Below, piece by piece: positions 1 through 8,738 of a stretch of DNA of 64,000 bases. Under the pieces are notes generated by a model. It did no database searches. It worked only from the letters and a program-made list of their open reading frames with translations, and was not told where the DNA came from. Within the stretch, counting starts at the first letter, position 1, and each line of letters starts with the position of its first letter. The position numbers and the translations under genes are program-made. This DNA comes from Paenibacillus sp. FJAT-26967 (GTDB lineage: Bacteria; Bacillota; Bacilli; Paenibacillales; NBRC-103111): positions 969,024-1,033,023 of the forward strand of contig NZ_LMXH01000002.1 of the NCBI RefSeq assembly GCF_001541095.1. Reading direction: 5' to 3'.

Positions 1-879
1 GTTGTCATCGTCGACGTACCCATATACGAGCAAGTTGTCCCGGACAGCCAAGGCAGTACGATATCCCTCGGCGATTCGCTTGGGCTCCGAGTCCCAGTTA
101 ATGACAAACGTCTCTTCATGAACTTGTCCCGAACGGAAATAGATGGAGCTGCCCTTCTGGTACATCAGATAGACCCTTCCTGTATCATCAAGGGCTACGG
201 ACGGAAACATGCCTTCCATGCTCGTTTCGAAGGCTTGATAGTTGATTGTCCCTCCCGAAACAAGCGCAGTGGCAATCACCATGTTTGAATCAAACAGATT
301 GTTTGAGAAAAAGGCGGATACCATCAAATGTTTGTTGTTTAAGGCAAATCTCGGAGAGATCGCCCTCATTCCCATCGGCAGGTCGTGAACACTTCCCCAC
401 TGTACGATATTCCCTACTATGGACCCGACCAAATAATGCAGCAGCATAAGATGGCTATCGGTCTGGAAAAGCGCCACTACTGTGCCTTCATTATTGATAC
501 GGATGCAGGGATTGCCTCCTCCGTAGGTGTCATCATCCATACCTACTCTTATCGATTTCTTGTAGTCGATGACGTTCTTATTCGCCGTTCCGATATGATA
601 CCACATCTGTGTCGTGAAAGGACCGTCCGATTCGTGAATTTCAAGAAGCTTGCCGCTTCCGCTTACCGCAATGGACGGATCCATACCGTCGTCGTAAGTA
701 TTGGGCTTGTCGCTCCACCGGAGCTGGTTATCCGCTTCCGGCACTCCATAGCTGCTCATCAAACTGCTGCTGCGGCGGGCCAACCATGCGGCAACCACCG
801 TGTAATCGGGTGCGATCGCGAAATCAAGGCTTGCCGCTCCGCTTGCAAATTTTTTGGCTTCGGACAAAGAAATAGACAT
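1..879 (-). CDS. BNR/beta-propeller-like repeat protein, 3' end outside window
   Basis: An open minus-strand frame of 293 codons begins at ATG 879 and runs off the left edge without a stop. A GGGGG-rich ribosome site lies about 11 bases upstream. The protein starts MSISLSEAKKF and has no signal peptide. It carries repeated beta-strand units of the form DPSIAV..GKLLEIHES...WYHIGT, echoed later by GNPCIRINNEG, SPRFAL and FPSVALDDTGRVYLMYQ, as in BNR or sialidase-like propellers. No catalytic residues can be assigned. A lectin-like or glycan-binding role is only an inference, because many such Firmicute repeat proteins are uncharacterised. The C-terminus is not visible. Confidence 0.6.
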   Translation of the reverse strand, partial: MSISLSEAKKFASGAASLDFAIAPDYTVVAAWLARRSSSLMSSYGVPEADNQLRWSDKPNTYDDGMDPSIAVSGSGKLLEIHESDGPFTTQMWYHIGTANKNVIDYKKSIRVGMDDDTYGGGNPCIRINNEGTVVALFQTDSHLMLLHYLVGSIVGNIVQWGSVHDLPMGMRAISPRFALNNKHLMVSAFFSNNLFDSNMVIATALVSGGTINYQAFETSMEGMFPSVALDDTGRVYLMYQKGSSIYFRSGQVHEETFVINWDSEPKRIAEGYRTALAVRDNLLVYGYVDDDN

Positions 880-2003
880 CCTACAAAATCCCCCTAAATT
901 TGAATGGCAACCGTTTTATAAATACATGTAGTTATCACTGGATGAATAAGATATTTATCGGTTTTTTGTCGTAATTTCTTAGATGTTTTTTGTAAAAAAC
1001 AATTCGAAAGAAATGGAGCTTCTGTCAGCGGAATTTACTTTACACTAGGAACGCATAGTTTTCGTGCACATAGAGTAGGGAGAATTTTTATGCAATTGAT
1101 TAAGGTGCTATTCCCCTTATGGAAAAGACAGAGAATATAAGATGACCAAAACCATAAGAAATAATGCCCCGAAAAAGAGTGAATATTTACATATTTCTTG
1201 TATTTTCCTCATACTTTTAATGTTCATTTCCTTCTTCCGTGCTTTCAAAAGAATATTCCCCGAAATGGAAAAAAGACAAATGAAAATATTACTCTAAAGA
1301 ACTAAAGCTGCAGCTGTCATTGCAAATATTTATGCAAGTGATCCGGAAAGTTTCTTACTTGAAGCGTTGGTTGCCTCTCTTTAATAGACGTTTCAATTTG
1401 AACTATATAATATGCTGATTGAGCAAATTCTCAATCTCTTGGGACTAAACAACGTCCTTCTTTCCAAAACCCCGTAATGAACAATATAAAGACAAAGCAG
1501 CTCGCACTCTCTCTCAATGATCATTCTTAGATCGTACAGTTTCAACTTATTCAACCCTTTCCGCAATAATATGGAAAGATAATATTTCTGTTTCTATGAC
1601 CTGTGTTCACGGATCATTACTTTTCTATTAACAATTTCAGATTAAATAAAAAATTACCTCCTGAAGATAAAGATAAATGCTCCGGCATCTACCCCATATA
1701 AGAGCAATGTTTAAACTCAGTCCCCATCTTTCACATTAATCTCATAGTTTTGAAATCTAATTTTATTATTATCTAACTGGTTCATATCCTCTTTCAACAT
1801 AGCAAGCGAATGTCATCTATGGAAAATTATAGACTACAGAACTCAAAAGTTTAATATTGTCTAACTAAATTGAACTTTTCGCATCGCAGACACACAAGGA
1901 GTATATATCAAGCAAGATAAGGACAAAACTTAAATGTGATGGCGAATTATCCAATAATTGAGTAGCTCCCATCTGTAATATTTTCTTAGATACAGATAGT
2001 TTT
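880..2003. other. AT-rich intergenic region with a possible gene relic
   Basis: About 1.1 kb with no intact gene. One stretch (1298-1384, plus strand) reads as a plausible protein fragment, KAAAVIANIYASDPESFLLE and onward, directly after an in-frame stop. After two more stops it continues as TFQFELYNMLIEQILNLLGL up to 1477. This suggests the decayed remains of a small gene. A 64-codon minus frame at 1865-2059 has no ribosome site and odd composition, so it was not called. Confidence 0.4.
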
Positions 2004-2021
2004 TTGTACTCAAAAGTACAA
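2004..2021. promoter_or_regulatory. Palindromic operator candidate upstream of the XRE regulator
   Basis: A perfect inverted repeat, TTGTACT-CAAA-AGTACAA, lies 77 bases before the XRE start codon. TATAAT at 2035-2040 is a good -10 box, so the palindrome would cover the -35 region. Autoregulation through such 14-18 bp palindromes is usual for XRE repressors. Binding here is inferred. Confidence 0.5.
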
Positions 2022-2097
2022 TGATAATTGACCTTATAATGTTCTGCTATACACAGCATGCTTAATCTACACTAGAGTATGAACGAGGTGTAAGCAT

Positions 2098-2448
2098 ATG
2101 AAATCCAGCATAATGAAGTTGGTAGGTAATAAAATCAGACATTATAGACTTCAGCAAAAAATGACACAAGAACAGCTCGCGGAAGCTATTGATACATCTG
2201 GTACATATATAGGACGTTTGGAACGCGGGGAACAAAATATGCAGTTACTGACACTCGAAAAAATCGCTTCTGCCTTACATATCGATGTTTCAGCTCTTTT
2301 CAATATCCAAGAAGCACAAACAAGTGAGCAGTTTTTCGATGCAAAAAATAACCAGGTATTGTGGAATATCATACTCCTCTTAGAAAAACGTAGTAAATCC
2401 GATCAGCAACGTGCTTATCGTGTCCTTAAAGAAATGTTCACTCCGTAA
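2098..2448 (+). CDS. XRE-family helix-turn-helix transcriptional regulator
   Basis: 116 residues. The HTH_3 domain lies at about residues 10-66 (GNKIRHYRLQQKMTQEQLAE, then the recognition helix around TSGTYIGRLERGEQNM), followed by a short C-terminal segment of 50 residues. GAGGTG precedes the ATG by seven bases. It probably acts as a DNA-binding repressor of its own promoter, given the palindrome at 2004-2021, and perhaps of the secreted protein gene downstream. The gene stands alone between two AT-rich gaps. The C-terminal part has no recognised sensor domain, so no ligand can be proposed. Confidence 0.85.
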   Translation: MKSSIMKLVGNKIRHYRLQQKMTQEQLAEAIDTSGTYIGRLERGEQNMQLLTLEKIASALHIDVSALFNIQEAQTSEQFFDAKNNQVLWNIILLLEKRSKSDQQRAYRVLKEMFTP

Positions 2449-2759
2449 AACTTAATAACTCGATACTCTTTAACCCCTTGATTTGATACCAGGGCTTCTT
2501 GTTTTATATTTGCAAGGAACCATAGGTACGACTCCGGTTCACATTTTTTATCTTCTTCTCCCTCTCATCTATCCCATTAAGCTTAAAAATGTGGTCTTTT
2601 ATCTGGAAAATCTAAAAAATAAGTCGAAATTAAAAAAATAGTCGAATAGAATATAAGGAAACGGTCTTATAGACAGGCTCCTAAATAATGGATATCTTTA
2701 TATGCAGCTGGCCAGCTAGTGTTGCAGTTGCATATTTCTCATTAAAGGAGCGTTATTGA
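2449..2759. other. AT-rich intergenic region upstream of the secreted protein gene
   Basis: 311 bases with no gene. AAAGGAG at its end (about 2744) is the ribosome site of the next gene. No convincing terminator or palindrome was seen. Confidence 0.5.
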
Positions 2760-3440
2760 ATGAAACCTTTTAAAGTAATCAGTACTTCTGTTCTTGCACT
2801 TGCTCTAGGACTAACAGGTACTATTGTTTCCGCCGCAGATACGAGCTCTAGTATCCCAGTTTATTTCGAAAATGGGATCAAGAACGATTTGACTCCGGAA
2901 GAACTTAAATCACTCACAAGCAATCTGGGTCCGACAGCGACAAAAGTGACGATAATGGATTCAACGTCAAAAGTAGCTAAAAAGGTATCGTCCAAAATTG
3001 CACCTTCCGGAAACGCATGCGAGCCTGGTTATTCTTATACCGACACAACTAAAACAGGCTCTTATGTTTTCAAATTAGCAGAAGCGGGTTCAAGATATAT
3101 AAATAAAACTGGATCTAATATAACCTTTACTTCAACTATTGGTACAGCCAAAACTATATCTGGAGAAGGGAGTGCTTCTGGAGCATTTGATTGGAAAGTT
3201 ATTGAAGCAGAAGTGGGATTTAAAATTTCGGGTTCCTACACTTGGACCACATCAGAAGGTATCTCTGTTACGGTCCGTCCCCAGTATCAAGGTTGGATTG
3301 ATTACGGAACATCAAATGATTATTGGTCAGGTTATTATACCTACGTTAGATCAGATTGCACAGAAGGTAACAGTTTCTTCTTAAAAGTCAATGGACCACG
3401 GTATAAAGCGACTGTAGCCCACGAAACGCGGGTTTACTAA
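2760..3440 (+). CDS. Secreted beta-rich protein, possibly aerolysin/ETX-like
   Basis: 226 residues with a Sec signal peptide (MKPF start, hydrophobic core VLALALGLTGTIV, likely cleavage after VSA at about residue 25). The mature part is rich in Ser, Thr, Gly and aromatic residues. An amphipathic segment at about residues 115-185 (TFTSTIGTAKTISGEGSASG, then EAEVGFKISGSYTWTTSEGI) alternates polar and hydrophobic residues like the membrane-inserting hairpin of aerolysin/ETX-MTX2 toxins. Two Cys (CEPG and DCTEG) could form a disulfide. AAAGGAG lies ahead of the ATG. No enzymatic motif is visible. The toxin-like reading is an inference from pattern only. A hairpin terminator follows directly. Confidence 0.6.
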   Translation: MKPFKVISTSVLALALGLTGTIVSAADTSSSIPVYFENGIKNDLTPEELKSLTSNLGPTATKVTIMDSTSKVAKKVSSKIAPSGNACEPGYSYTDTTKTGSYVFKLAEAGSRYINKTGSNITFTSTIGTAKTISGEGSASGAFDWKVIEAEVGFKISGSYTWTTSEGISVTVRPQYQGWIDYGTSNDYWSGYYTYVRSDCTEGNSFFLKVNGPRYKATVAHETRVY

Positions 3441-3448
3441 ATGATTGA

Positions 3449-3484
3449 AGAGACTTATTCACTCTAGTGATATAAGTCTCTTTA
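3449..3484 (+). terminator. Hairpin terminator after the secreted protein gene
   Basis: A 10-bp perfect stem, AGAGACTTAT / ATAAGTCTCT (3449-3458 with 3472-3481), is followed by a short T run. It sits nine bases after the stop codon at 3440. Confidence 0.6.
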
Positions 3485-3513
3485 CATCCATATTCACAAA
3501 AGGATGGTACTCG

Positions 3514-4278
3514 ATGAAGCATGAATTACAGAAACTTGTTTTGTCTCTTGCTTTATTTCTTGTTGTTCTACAAGGCTGCAAAGAACCTGGCAATGAAGTC
3601 GCCCCTGTAACACCTACTGATAGCGTGCCTCCAGTAGAAACTGTAAGTCCTTCTCCGGAGGGCACAAGTCTAAAAGAACTTGTGATAAAAGATGGATCGG
3701 CCGGTCAGAACATCCTGGATACTGCATTGGAGCAAGTCGAATGGAAATTAACCAATGGAGAAGATGTTCGTCCATCTAAAGCCGATCTATTGCTGCATTA
3801 CAATATTGGACCTCAGGGAATCGTTGCTTTAAAAGTTCCCAAGAGCGGTCAGACTCAATACAACGTTGTGGTTCTTACAAAGCCCGACTCAAAATGGACC
3901 ATTACTAGTGTTCTGGATCTACCTATAGTGAATGTTCAGAACAATAAACAAGGATTGGCGCTTCCGTTAAGTGAATTTGTAGTAGGGAAGCAAAAAATTA
4001 CGGATTCTGATATCTGGGCTTTTGCTAGTGATACTAAGCTTGTTATAATTGGGTTATATCCGGCAAAAATATTCTCAGCTCCTGAGGGAGCAGAGAATAT
4101 CGTAGTCAATAATCACAACGCATGGCTAATAACGACAGAAGGTGTTCCGGCAATTTATTATATTGAGAATGATAAATTAATTGGGATAACTGGAAATATA
4201 AATAAAGAAGAAATAAAAAAATTAGCCAGCACTCTCCCACCGGCAAACACAGCCTCTTTCCCGGCCGTTAAACCATAA
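3514..4278 (+). CDS. Predicted lipoprotein of unknown function
   Basis: 254 residues from the ATG at 3514, chosen because AAAGGATGG lies seven bases upstream. The open frame extends further back to 3445, but that stretch contains the preceding terminator. The N-terminus MKHELQKLVLSLALFLVVLQ is followed by GC, a lipobox (LQGC), so it is probably exported and lipid-anchored. A Pro/Thr/Val-rich linker (residues 27-55) precedes a mixed alpha/beta domain with motifs such as DLLLHYNIGPQGIVALKVP. No family was recognised. It may be co-regulated with the secreted protein just upstream, although a terminator lies between them. Confidence 0.7.
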   Translation: MKHELQKLVLSLALFLVVLQGCKEPGNEVAPVTPTDSVPPVETVSPSPEGTSLKELVIKDGSAGQNILDTALEQVEWKLTNGEDVRPSKADLLLHYNIGPQGIVALKVPKSGQTQYNVVVLTKPDSKWTITSVLDLPIVNVQNNKQGLALPLSEFVVGKQKITDSDIWAFASDTKLVIIGLYPAKIFSAPEGAENIVVNNHNAWLITTEGVPAIYYIENDKLIGITGNINKEEIKKLASTLPPANTASFPAVKP

Positions 4279-4443
4279 AGCTCTTGCTTGCTGCTTTCGT
4301 TGATGATCTTTTAGTGGCCATCTTTTTTCTAAAATACACAGCTACTAATTGTTCAAAGACAAGCCAGTTAAGCCGGTCGTTCTATAAGACCTGTGGACGA
4401 TGGACGGAACTGGCGAGGTCATCCGGATCAGCCGGTGAGATAC

Positions 4444-4481
4444 AAAAAGAGCAGGAGGATAACCTTACTGCTCTTTTGATT
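4444..4481 (+). terminator. Hairpin terminator downstream of the lipoprotein gene
   Basis: AAAAAGAGCAG (4444-4454) pairs with CTGCTCTTTT (4468-4477), giving an 11-bp stem with flanking A and T runs. It lies about 165 bases after the lipoprotein stop and could work in both directions. Confidence 0.65.
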
Positions 4482-4564
4482 TATTCATCGCTTTATCAAT
4501 TCAGTTTTCTTCCTTGCCTGCATATAAACTCATTCTACCTGTCTTATGTTCACCGAACCTTTTG

Positions 4565-4684
4565 TCATTCATGTTCAATTCTACTTAGTATCCACTCTTG
4601 TAATGATAAATTGTTCTCCTCCGCCTGGCGGACCAGTTCTTGCTTCTTGGCTTCAGACAGGATATGGTGATAGGTAATAAGCCG
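4565..4684 (-). pseudogene. Gene relic: C-terminal helical fragment
   Basis: The minus strand reads YHHILSEAKKQELVRQAEEN followed by NLSLQEWILSRIEHE and a stop (4565-4567). An in-frame stop lies immediately upstream of about 4684, and there is no start codon or ribosome site. The amino-acid use is typical of a real helical protein tail (DNA-binding or mobilisation type), not of a random frame. It lies in the same scarred stretch as the repeats at 4913-4985. The family is unknown. Confidence 0.4.
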
Positions 4685-4912
4685 GTATCAATGAGCGTGC
4701 CGAGTAGACTTGACACTCCCCCGATTGCATCGAGAGAACATAACAAAGCTCTTGGGATGTTCTAACCAGGTGATAATAAAGATCATAAACAAAAGAAACC
4801 CAAGCACCTTCCCCTGATGGTTTTAGCAGTCAAGCCTTATTATCCCGCTTCTACTTGCTCTCATACTGTTATGATCAATAGTAATTGAGAATTAACTTCA
4901 ATTACGGAAAAC

Positions 4913-4985
4913 CATATGTGTTCTTGTCCTAATACGGCAAATGATATAAGTTCTTTTCACTGACTTTTGACAAGAACTTATATCG
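4913..4985. repeat. Three-copy direct/inverted repeat resembling a recombination site
   Basis: A perfect 13-bp inverted repeat, GATATAAGTTCTT (4943-4955) and AAGAACTTATATC (4972-4984), is preceded by a third, degenerate direct copy, CATATGTGTTCTTGTC (4913-4928). The two direct copies extend to about 29 bp with 22 matches, including TACGG ahead of each. The arrangement of two direct sites plus one inverted site resembles the arm or core sites of tyrosine recombinases. No recombinase gene is present in the window. Confidence 0.45.
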
Positions 4986-5158
4986 TAAAAAAGAGTCGCT
5001 GCTACACGACGTTTAAGCATATATGTTTCTGTCACCCGACATTAGTCGTCGACCTCCGCGCCGCTGCCATATGATTTTTAACTTTAGTTTTCTATAACTT
5101 TTAGAATGGAACTCATATGTTATCTCCTGTTTTGGGGTACATCTTGAATCAGTCCCAA

Positions 5159-5192
5159 GACCCCTCATTTTTTGAGGGTCATTTCATTTTTA
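5159..5192. terminator. Weak hairpin terminator candidate
   Basis: GACCCCTCA and TGAGGGTC (5159-5167 with 5173-5180) form a stem with one bulged C. It is followed by ATTTCATTTTT. It could end transcripts from either side of the gene-poor stretch. The region 4279-5640 holds no other intact gene that I can support. Confidence 0.35.
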
Positions 5193-5640
5193 AGAGGGAT
5201 GTATGAATGAGGATCATCAAGACATAGCAGGAGCTTGTCATTCTGCGCCGGGTTAGGGCACTTCTGGCGGCACTCCTCAAAGAAGAAATTCCTAAACAGA
5301 CTTATTTGCTATACACTGATAGAATGTCCTTCTAACTTCATTTTCCCTCGGATTATTATCCATATACCCGCCAATTTTGTTCATAACATAGGCATAGCCA
5401 ACAGTGCAATCGGGATCTGCAAAGCAAAAGGACCCCCAGCACCTGGGTTTCTTTTGATGAAAAAATAAAAAGCGGCCGTTTCTAATAACTTGCTGCCGTG
5501 GCCTAGAACTATTCCACTGAAACCAAAAAAAGCCGCGATGTACGCAGCGCTTAATGGGATAATATTCCTGTAAATCGATATATGATTTGGGGCATAGTGA
5601 GTGAGGCCTATTGGCTTCTGGACTCTTTTCGTTTATAAAT

Positions 5641-6084
5641 TTAAAACGTGTTATAGATATTTTCACATTCTTCGGCGGTCGGTTCATAAAAACAGTGCTT
5701 CTTCCATCGCCCCGCGAACGGCTGATTGTACCAAGTCGGAGGACATGGACCGGGATTTTCAAACGATCCCGGACGGAAATACCACAAGGAGAATTTACCC
5801 GGCCAACTCCGCTCCCCATTCACGGCACGCCGAGCCAAACGGCGGTCCCTGTCTCTCGCCTTCTGATAATACAAACCATGCTGCAAGGCTTCGAATGCAT
5901 GCGGCTGGTTGATCATTTGAGGAATTGTCCGGATTCCTTTAAAATCAGAGCAATTTCCTCTTATTCGGTTAATGCCGACATTTCCGACAAGCAACATGCC
6001 CTTTTCGCCTTCGGCCTCCGCTTCTGCTCGAAGCAACCTTGCCAACATATCAATATCCTGGTCCCTGGCTTTTACGACTGCCAT
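5641..6084 (-). CDS. cwlJ: CwlJ-type spore cortex-lytic cell wall hydrolase
   Basis: 147 residues from the ATG at 6084, preceded by AAAGAGGTG with suitable spacing. An upstream GTG start would overlap this site. The sequence matches the SleB/CwlJ hydrolase_2 family: ARLLRAEAEAEGEKGMLLVG near the N-terminus with the conserved AEAEGE glutamate, GNVGINR, and the C-terminal PGPCPPTWYNQPFAGRWKKH with HCFYEPTAEEC. The length equals that of CwlJ. It lacks the N-terminal peptidoglycan-binding domain of SleB. In spore formers CwlJ sits in the coat and degrades cortex muramic-lactam peptidoglycan during germination. No gerQ partner is adjacent. Confidence 0.9.
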   Translation of the reverse strand: MAVVKARDQDIDMLARLLRAEAEAEGEKGMLLVGNVGINRIRGNCSDFKGIRTIPQMINQPHAFEALQHGLYYQKARDRDRRLARRAVNGERSWPGKFSLWYFRPGSFENPGPCPPTWYNQPFAGRWKKHCFYEPTAEECENIYNTF

Positions 6085-6232
6085 TCCGCTCACCTCTTTA
6101 GATTTCTAGACTCATCATATTACGAGTGAAGCGGATGTGTTACTGCCGTGGGGCATGCGAATTCCACTACTCCTCTGTTTTGGTTTCGAATTGCAGTTTT
6201 CTGATTCTTCTTCCTGCAGACGTATTAGTTAC

Positions 6233-7540
6233 TCAATACGTTGCTTTTGGAGAAAACTGACCTTGATTCTTTAAAGCATTGTCAAAAAAACGAAGGATAA
6301 GTTCATTTTGAGTTTCAATCGCATAATATTTATCGATATTTGCTTTTCTTCCTTTTTGCAGCAGGTTTGCCAATATAGGCGAGAATAACGGTAGATCGGT
6401 TAAACTTAAATGTTTTGCGCCTTTAAAATGAACGTTGTATGCACCTTTAAAAGTTTTATTCGAAATTCTATTCGAGATATACGAAGAACTGCTGTCGAGC
6501 TGTATCCACACATCATCCGAATAAATGTTAAGAAGCGGGATGGTGTAAGCTTCGGATTTTGCCATTAATTCGTTTGTAACTTGATCATATACAAGCTCAC
6601 TAAAGAACGGAGCATCTATATTTACTACGGCGTCAATGTCATCGCGTTCTCTGCTCAGTGCTAAGCTTGCCGCTCCCCCCATAGAATGACCGAACACGCC
6701 TATTTTCTGTGTATCGATGCGTTCATATACAGAATCTTTTTTTTGCTCGGCTTGTTCCAGAATCGTGTCCATGACAAAATCCATATCATCCGTTCGCAAC
6801 TTCATCCATTTTTGAGTAAGCTCGAAAAACTCACCAAGCGAATAAAACCCTTCTTTATTTGCATTGTTGACTTCTTGCATGTACTCAGGATTAATCGTCA
6901 CGACCTTGCCATCCTCGGATGCGGTATAAAAAGAATGATAGGGATGGTCAATCGAAGCAACGACATAACCGTGGCTCGCAAGTTCTGTGAAGGTAGAAGT
7001 GTTGCTTGCTCTAATACCGAATGCTCCATGGGAGAACACAAGCAAAGGATATGTTCCGTCCGCCTGTTCAGGATACCAAAATTCCACGTTAACAAACCGA
7101 TTGTCTTCCTGATCCGTAAATTCTTCGATACGATTCTTGTCCATATAGCTGTAAGTGGCGGTTGCCACTGCATACGGACCTGTCACTTGCGGCAGCCTAT
7201 GCTGTGGAAAAAGGATAACAGGAACAAGGGTAACGACTACGGTCAGTGCTAACAAGAGGAATTTCCATATCGCAGAAAAAACTTTGTAACGCGGGGTGTA
7301 TGTTTGCGTGCGCAGAAGTGCAACCATTTCCTTGAACGCTAATAGAAAGAGCAAGCCTGCAAACAGTCCCCAAGTGTAATCCCACACGACAACTTTCACC
7401 AAGATCAGCATAACGAATCCTATAAACATTGCGATTCTCGTCCAGCTCTTTATCTTGCTGCGGCTTTGCCTGGTTGCAATGGAATGAACGGCAATTGCCA
7501 GCTCAAAGACCAACGTAACAACAAGTATTAAAATCTGCAT
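6233..7540 (-). CDS. Alpha/beta hydrolase of PAF-acetylhydrolase type with N-terminal membrane domain
   Basis: 435 residues from the ATG at 7540, which has AGGAGGAG upstream. A longer frame would start at a TTG inside that site. Three or four hydrophobic helices span residues 1-110. The extracytoplasmic or membrane-proximal hydrolase domain follows: an NVEFWYPEQADG strand, PLLVFSHGAFG (oxyanion region), the nucleophile elbow GHSMGG with Ser at about residue 286, and a C-terminal His in GAKHLSLTDLP. This layout fits the platelet-activating-factor acetylhydrolase (isoform II)/dienelactone hydrolase group. The substrate is unknown, with lipids or esters likely. It is a single-gene unit. Confidence 0.8.
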   Translation of the reverse strand: MQILILVVTLVFELAIAVHSIATRQSRSKIKSWTRIAMFIGFVMLILVKVVVWDYTWGLFAGLLFLLAFKEMVALLRTQTYTPRYKVFSAIWKFLLLALTVVVTLVPVILFPQHRLPQVTGPYAVATATYSYMDKNRIEEFTDQEDNRFVNVEFWYPEQADGTYPLLVFSHGAFGIRASNTSTFTELASHGYVVASIDHPYHSFYTASEDGKVVTINPEYMQEVNNANKEGFYSLGEFFELTQKWMKLRTDDMDFVMDTILEQAEQKKDSVYERIDTQKIGVFGHSMGGAASLALSRERDDIDAVVNIDAPFFSELVYDQVTNELMAKSEAYTIPLLNIYSDDVWIQLDSSSSYISNRISNKTFKGAYNVHFKGAKHLSLTDLPLFSPILANLLQKGRKANIDKYYAIETQNELILRFFDNALKNQGQFSPKATY

Positions 7541-7707
7541 AAGACTTCTCTGCTCCTCCTCCAATTTTTTATGAGTTCATCATAATAAATGGCCGAGCAG
7601 GTGTATACGCATAAACGATAAGCTGTAGCTGAGAGCCAATAGGTTGTAAAAAATAACGCTACTTACGCTGCGAATACGATTTTATTTAGGAGCGGTTTGG
7701 GTATCTT

Positions 7708-8136
7708 CTAAACCTCGTTTTTAAATGTTTTCAGTCTTTCATTGATCTTTTGAGCTTCCTTTTTGTCATTCTTATACGTCAGTAGGCGAACGATAGCGTA
7801 TACTGCGGCAATTTCCAAAGCCAATAATAGGATATCGAAGGTGCTGTATACGAAATTCAATAGGACGGCCAGAGAAATTAATAGAGCTTCCAGAAAAAAG
7901 AAATGTAAAATCACTCGGATGCGCATTTTATTCTCGCTTATCGCATGCGGCGTATATAAAATGATTCCGGTCAAAGCACCCAGAAAAGAGAACGCCATAA
8001 TTGTAAAAATCTTCTTTAATTCGAAACTTGCACCGGGAACATAAATTTGCCGCAAAATAGCGATGATTATTATGATGGAGGCAAATATAAGTAAGAAATC
8101 TCTAATCATTTCTTTTATGAGCTCGGAATACTTCAT
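7708..8136 (-). CDS. DUF3021 membrane protein, partner of the LytTR regulator
   Basis: 142 residues with four predicted membrane helices (FLLIFASIIIIIAIL; IFTIMAFSFLGALTGIIL; FFFLEALLISLAVLLNFVY; ILLLALEIAAVYAIVRLL) and a charged cytoplasmic tail (KNDKKEAQKINERLKTFK). Size and layout match DUF3021 proteins, which usually follow a small LytTR DNA-binding protein. In such pairs the membrane protein is thought to control its partner. Here it starts 14 bases after the LytTR stop, so the two form an operon. Confidence 0.8.
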   Translation of the reverse strand: MKYSELIKEMIRDFLLIFASIIIIIAILRQIYVPGASFELKKIFTIMAFSFLGALTGIILYTPHAISENKMRIRVILHFFFLEALLISLAVLLNFVYSTFDILLLALEIAAVYAIVRLLTYKNDKKEAQKINERLKTFKNEV

Positions 8137-8150
8137 ATAGTTCCCCCCTT

Positions 8151-8597
8151 CTATAACCCAAGCATATGTTTAAGTATGGGCACATACTGCCGTGATATGA
8201 CTACCTTTTCCCCGTTATCCAATAATGCATGAAAACGGCCACTGATCGACGGATGAACACTGGAAATCTTAGCTATATTTAGAATGGTCGATTTGGAGGC
8301 GCGAAAACAATGTTTCTCTTTGCAAAGTTCCTCCAGTTCATAGAGCTTTTGTTTGACTTCATGGACGGTGTTCTTGCCATACGCAAACACTTTCCCGTCA
8401 ACAGCTTCAAAATAATAAATATTACTAAGTTTGATGCGGCTGATCTGATCCTCCTGATAACCAAGTATAATAAGCGTTTCGGTTTTTATTCTATTAACGA
8501 GCTCATACATTTCTTCGTCTATTTGGTGACACCGGATGCGGATCTCCTCTTCTTCTGTATGGTTTATGACTTCGATGGAAATTTTGATAGAAATCAC
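8151..8597 (-). CDS. LytTR-family DNA-binding response regulator (no receiver domain)
   Basis: 148 residues. The LytTR domain lies at about residues 50-148 (ISRIKLSNIYYFEAVDGKVF, then CFRASKSTILNIAKI and DNGEKVVISRQYVPILK). The N-terminal 45 residues are short and lack the phospho-acceptor receiver, which is typical of the LytTR/DUF3021 two-gene regulators. The GTG start at 8597 is supported by a GTGA overlap with the stop of a small upstream ORF, which points to translational coupling. It probably regulates its own operon. The target genes are unknown. Confidence 0.82.
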   Translation of the reverse strand: MISIKISIEVINHTEEEEIRIRCHQIDEEMYELVNRIKTETLIILGYQEDQISRIKLSNIYYFEAVDGKVFAYGKNTVHEVKQKLYELEELCKEKHCFRASKSTILNIAKISSVHPSISGRFHALLDNGEKVVISRQYVPILKHMLGL

Positions 8598-8686
8598 CCT
8601 CGGAAATTCGAATTCAATCTTGTTAACTTGGAAATTGTTTCATCAACTAGGACAATTTTCTCATGTATAGGGTCATTTAGAATCAT
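8594..8686 (-). CDS. Small 30-residue ORF translationally coupled to the LytTR gene
   Basis: The ATG at 8686 is preceded by AAAGGAG with six-base spacing. The frame encodes MILNDPIHEKIVLVDE and continues to SNFRG. Its TGA (8594-8596) overlaps the GTG start of the LytTR gene, so ribosomes ending here could reinitiate. The peptide is charged and has no membrane segment. It may be a leader peptide controlling LytTR translation or a real small protein. I know of no homologue. Confidence 0.5.
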   Translation of the reverse strand: MILNDPIHEKIVLVDETISKLTRLNSNFRG

Positions 8687-8738
8687 TGCATCTCCTTTAG
8701 CCCCTATGAATTTGAACAAAGGAACACCCTTTCATGCA

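Noticed and set aside
385..897. 170-codon plus-strand frame at the left edge
   Set aside because: It is antisense to the minus-strand propeller-like gene, whose frame runs cleanly to the edge with repeat motifs.
1865..2059. 64-codon minus frame upstream of the XRE gene
   Set aside because: No ribosome site, overlaps the operator palindrome, and has no recognisable domain.
4284..4670. 128-codon plus-strand frame after the lipoprotein gene
   Set aside because: Composition is atypical (Cys/Ser/Leu-rich), it spans a terminator hairpin and has no ribosome site.
4913..4985. CRISPR repeat
   Set aside because: Only two direct copies, with an inverted third, no spacer regularity and no cas genes.
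5292..5819. 175-codon minus-strand frame overlapping cwlJ
   Set aside because: It lies in another frame over the well-supported CwlJ coding sequence, has basic shuffled composition and no ribosome site.
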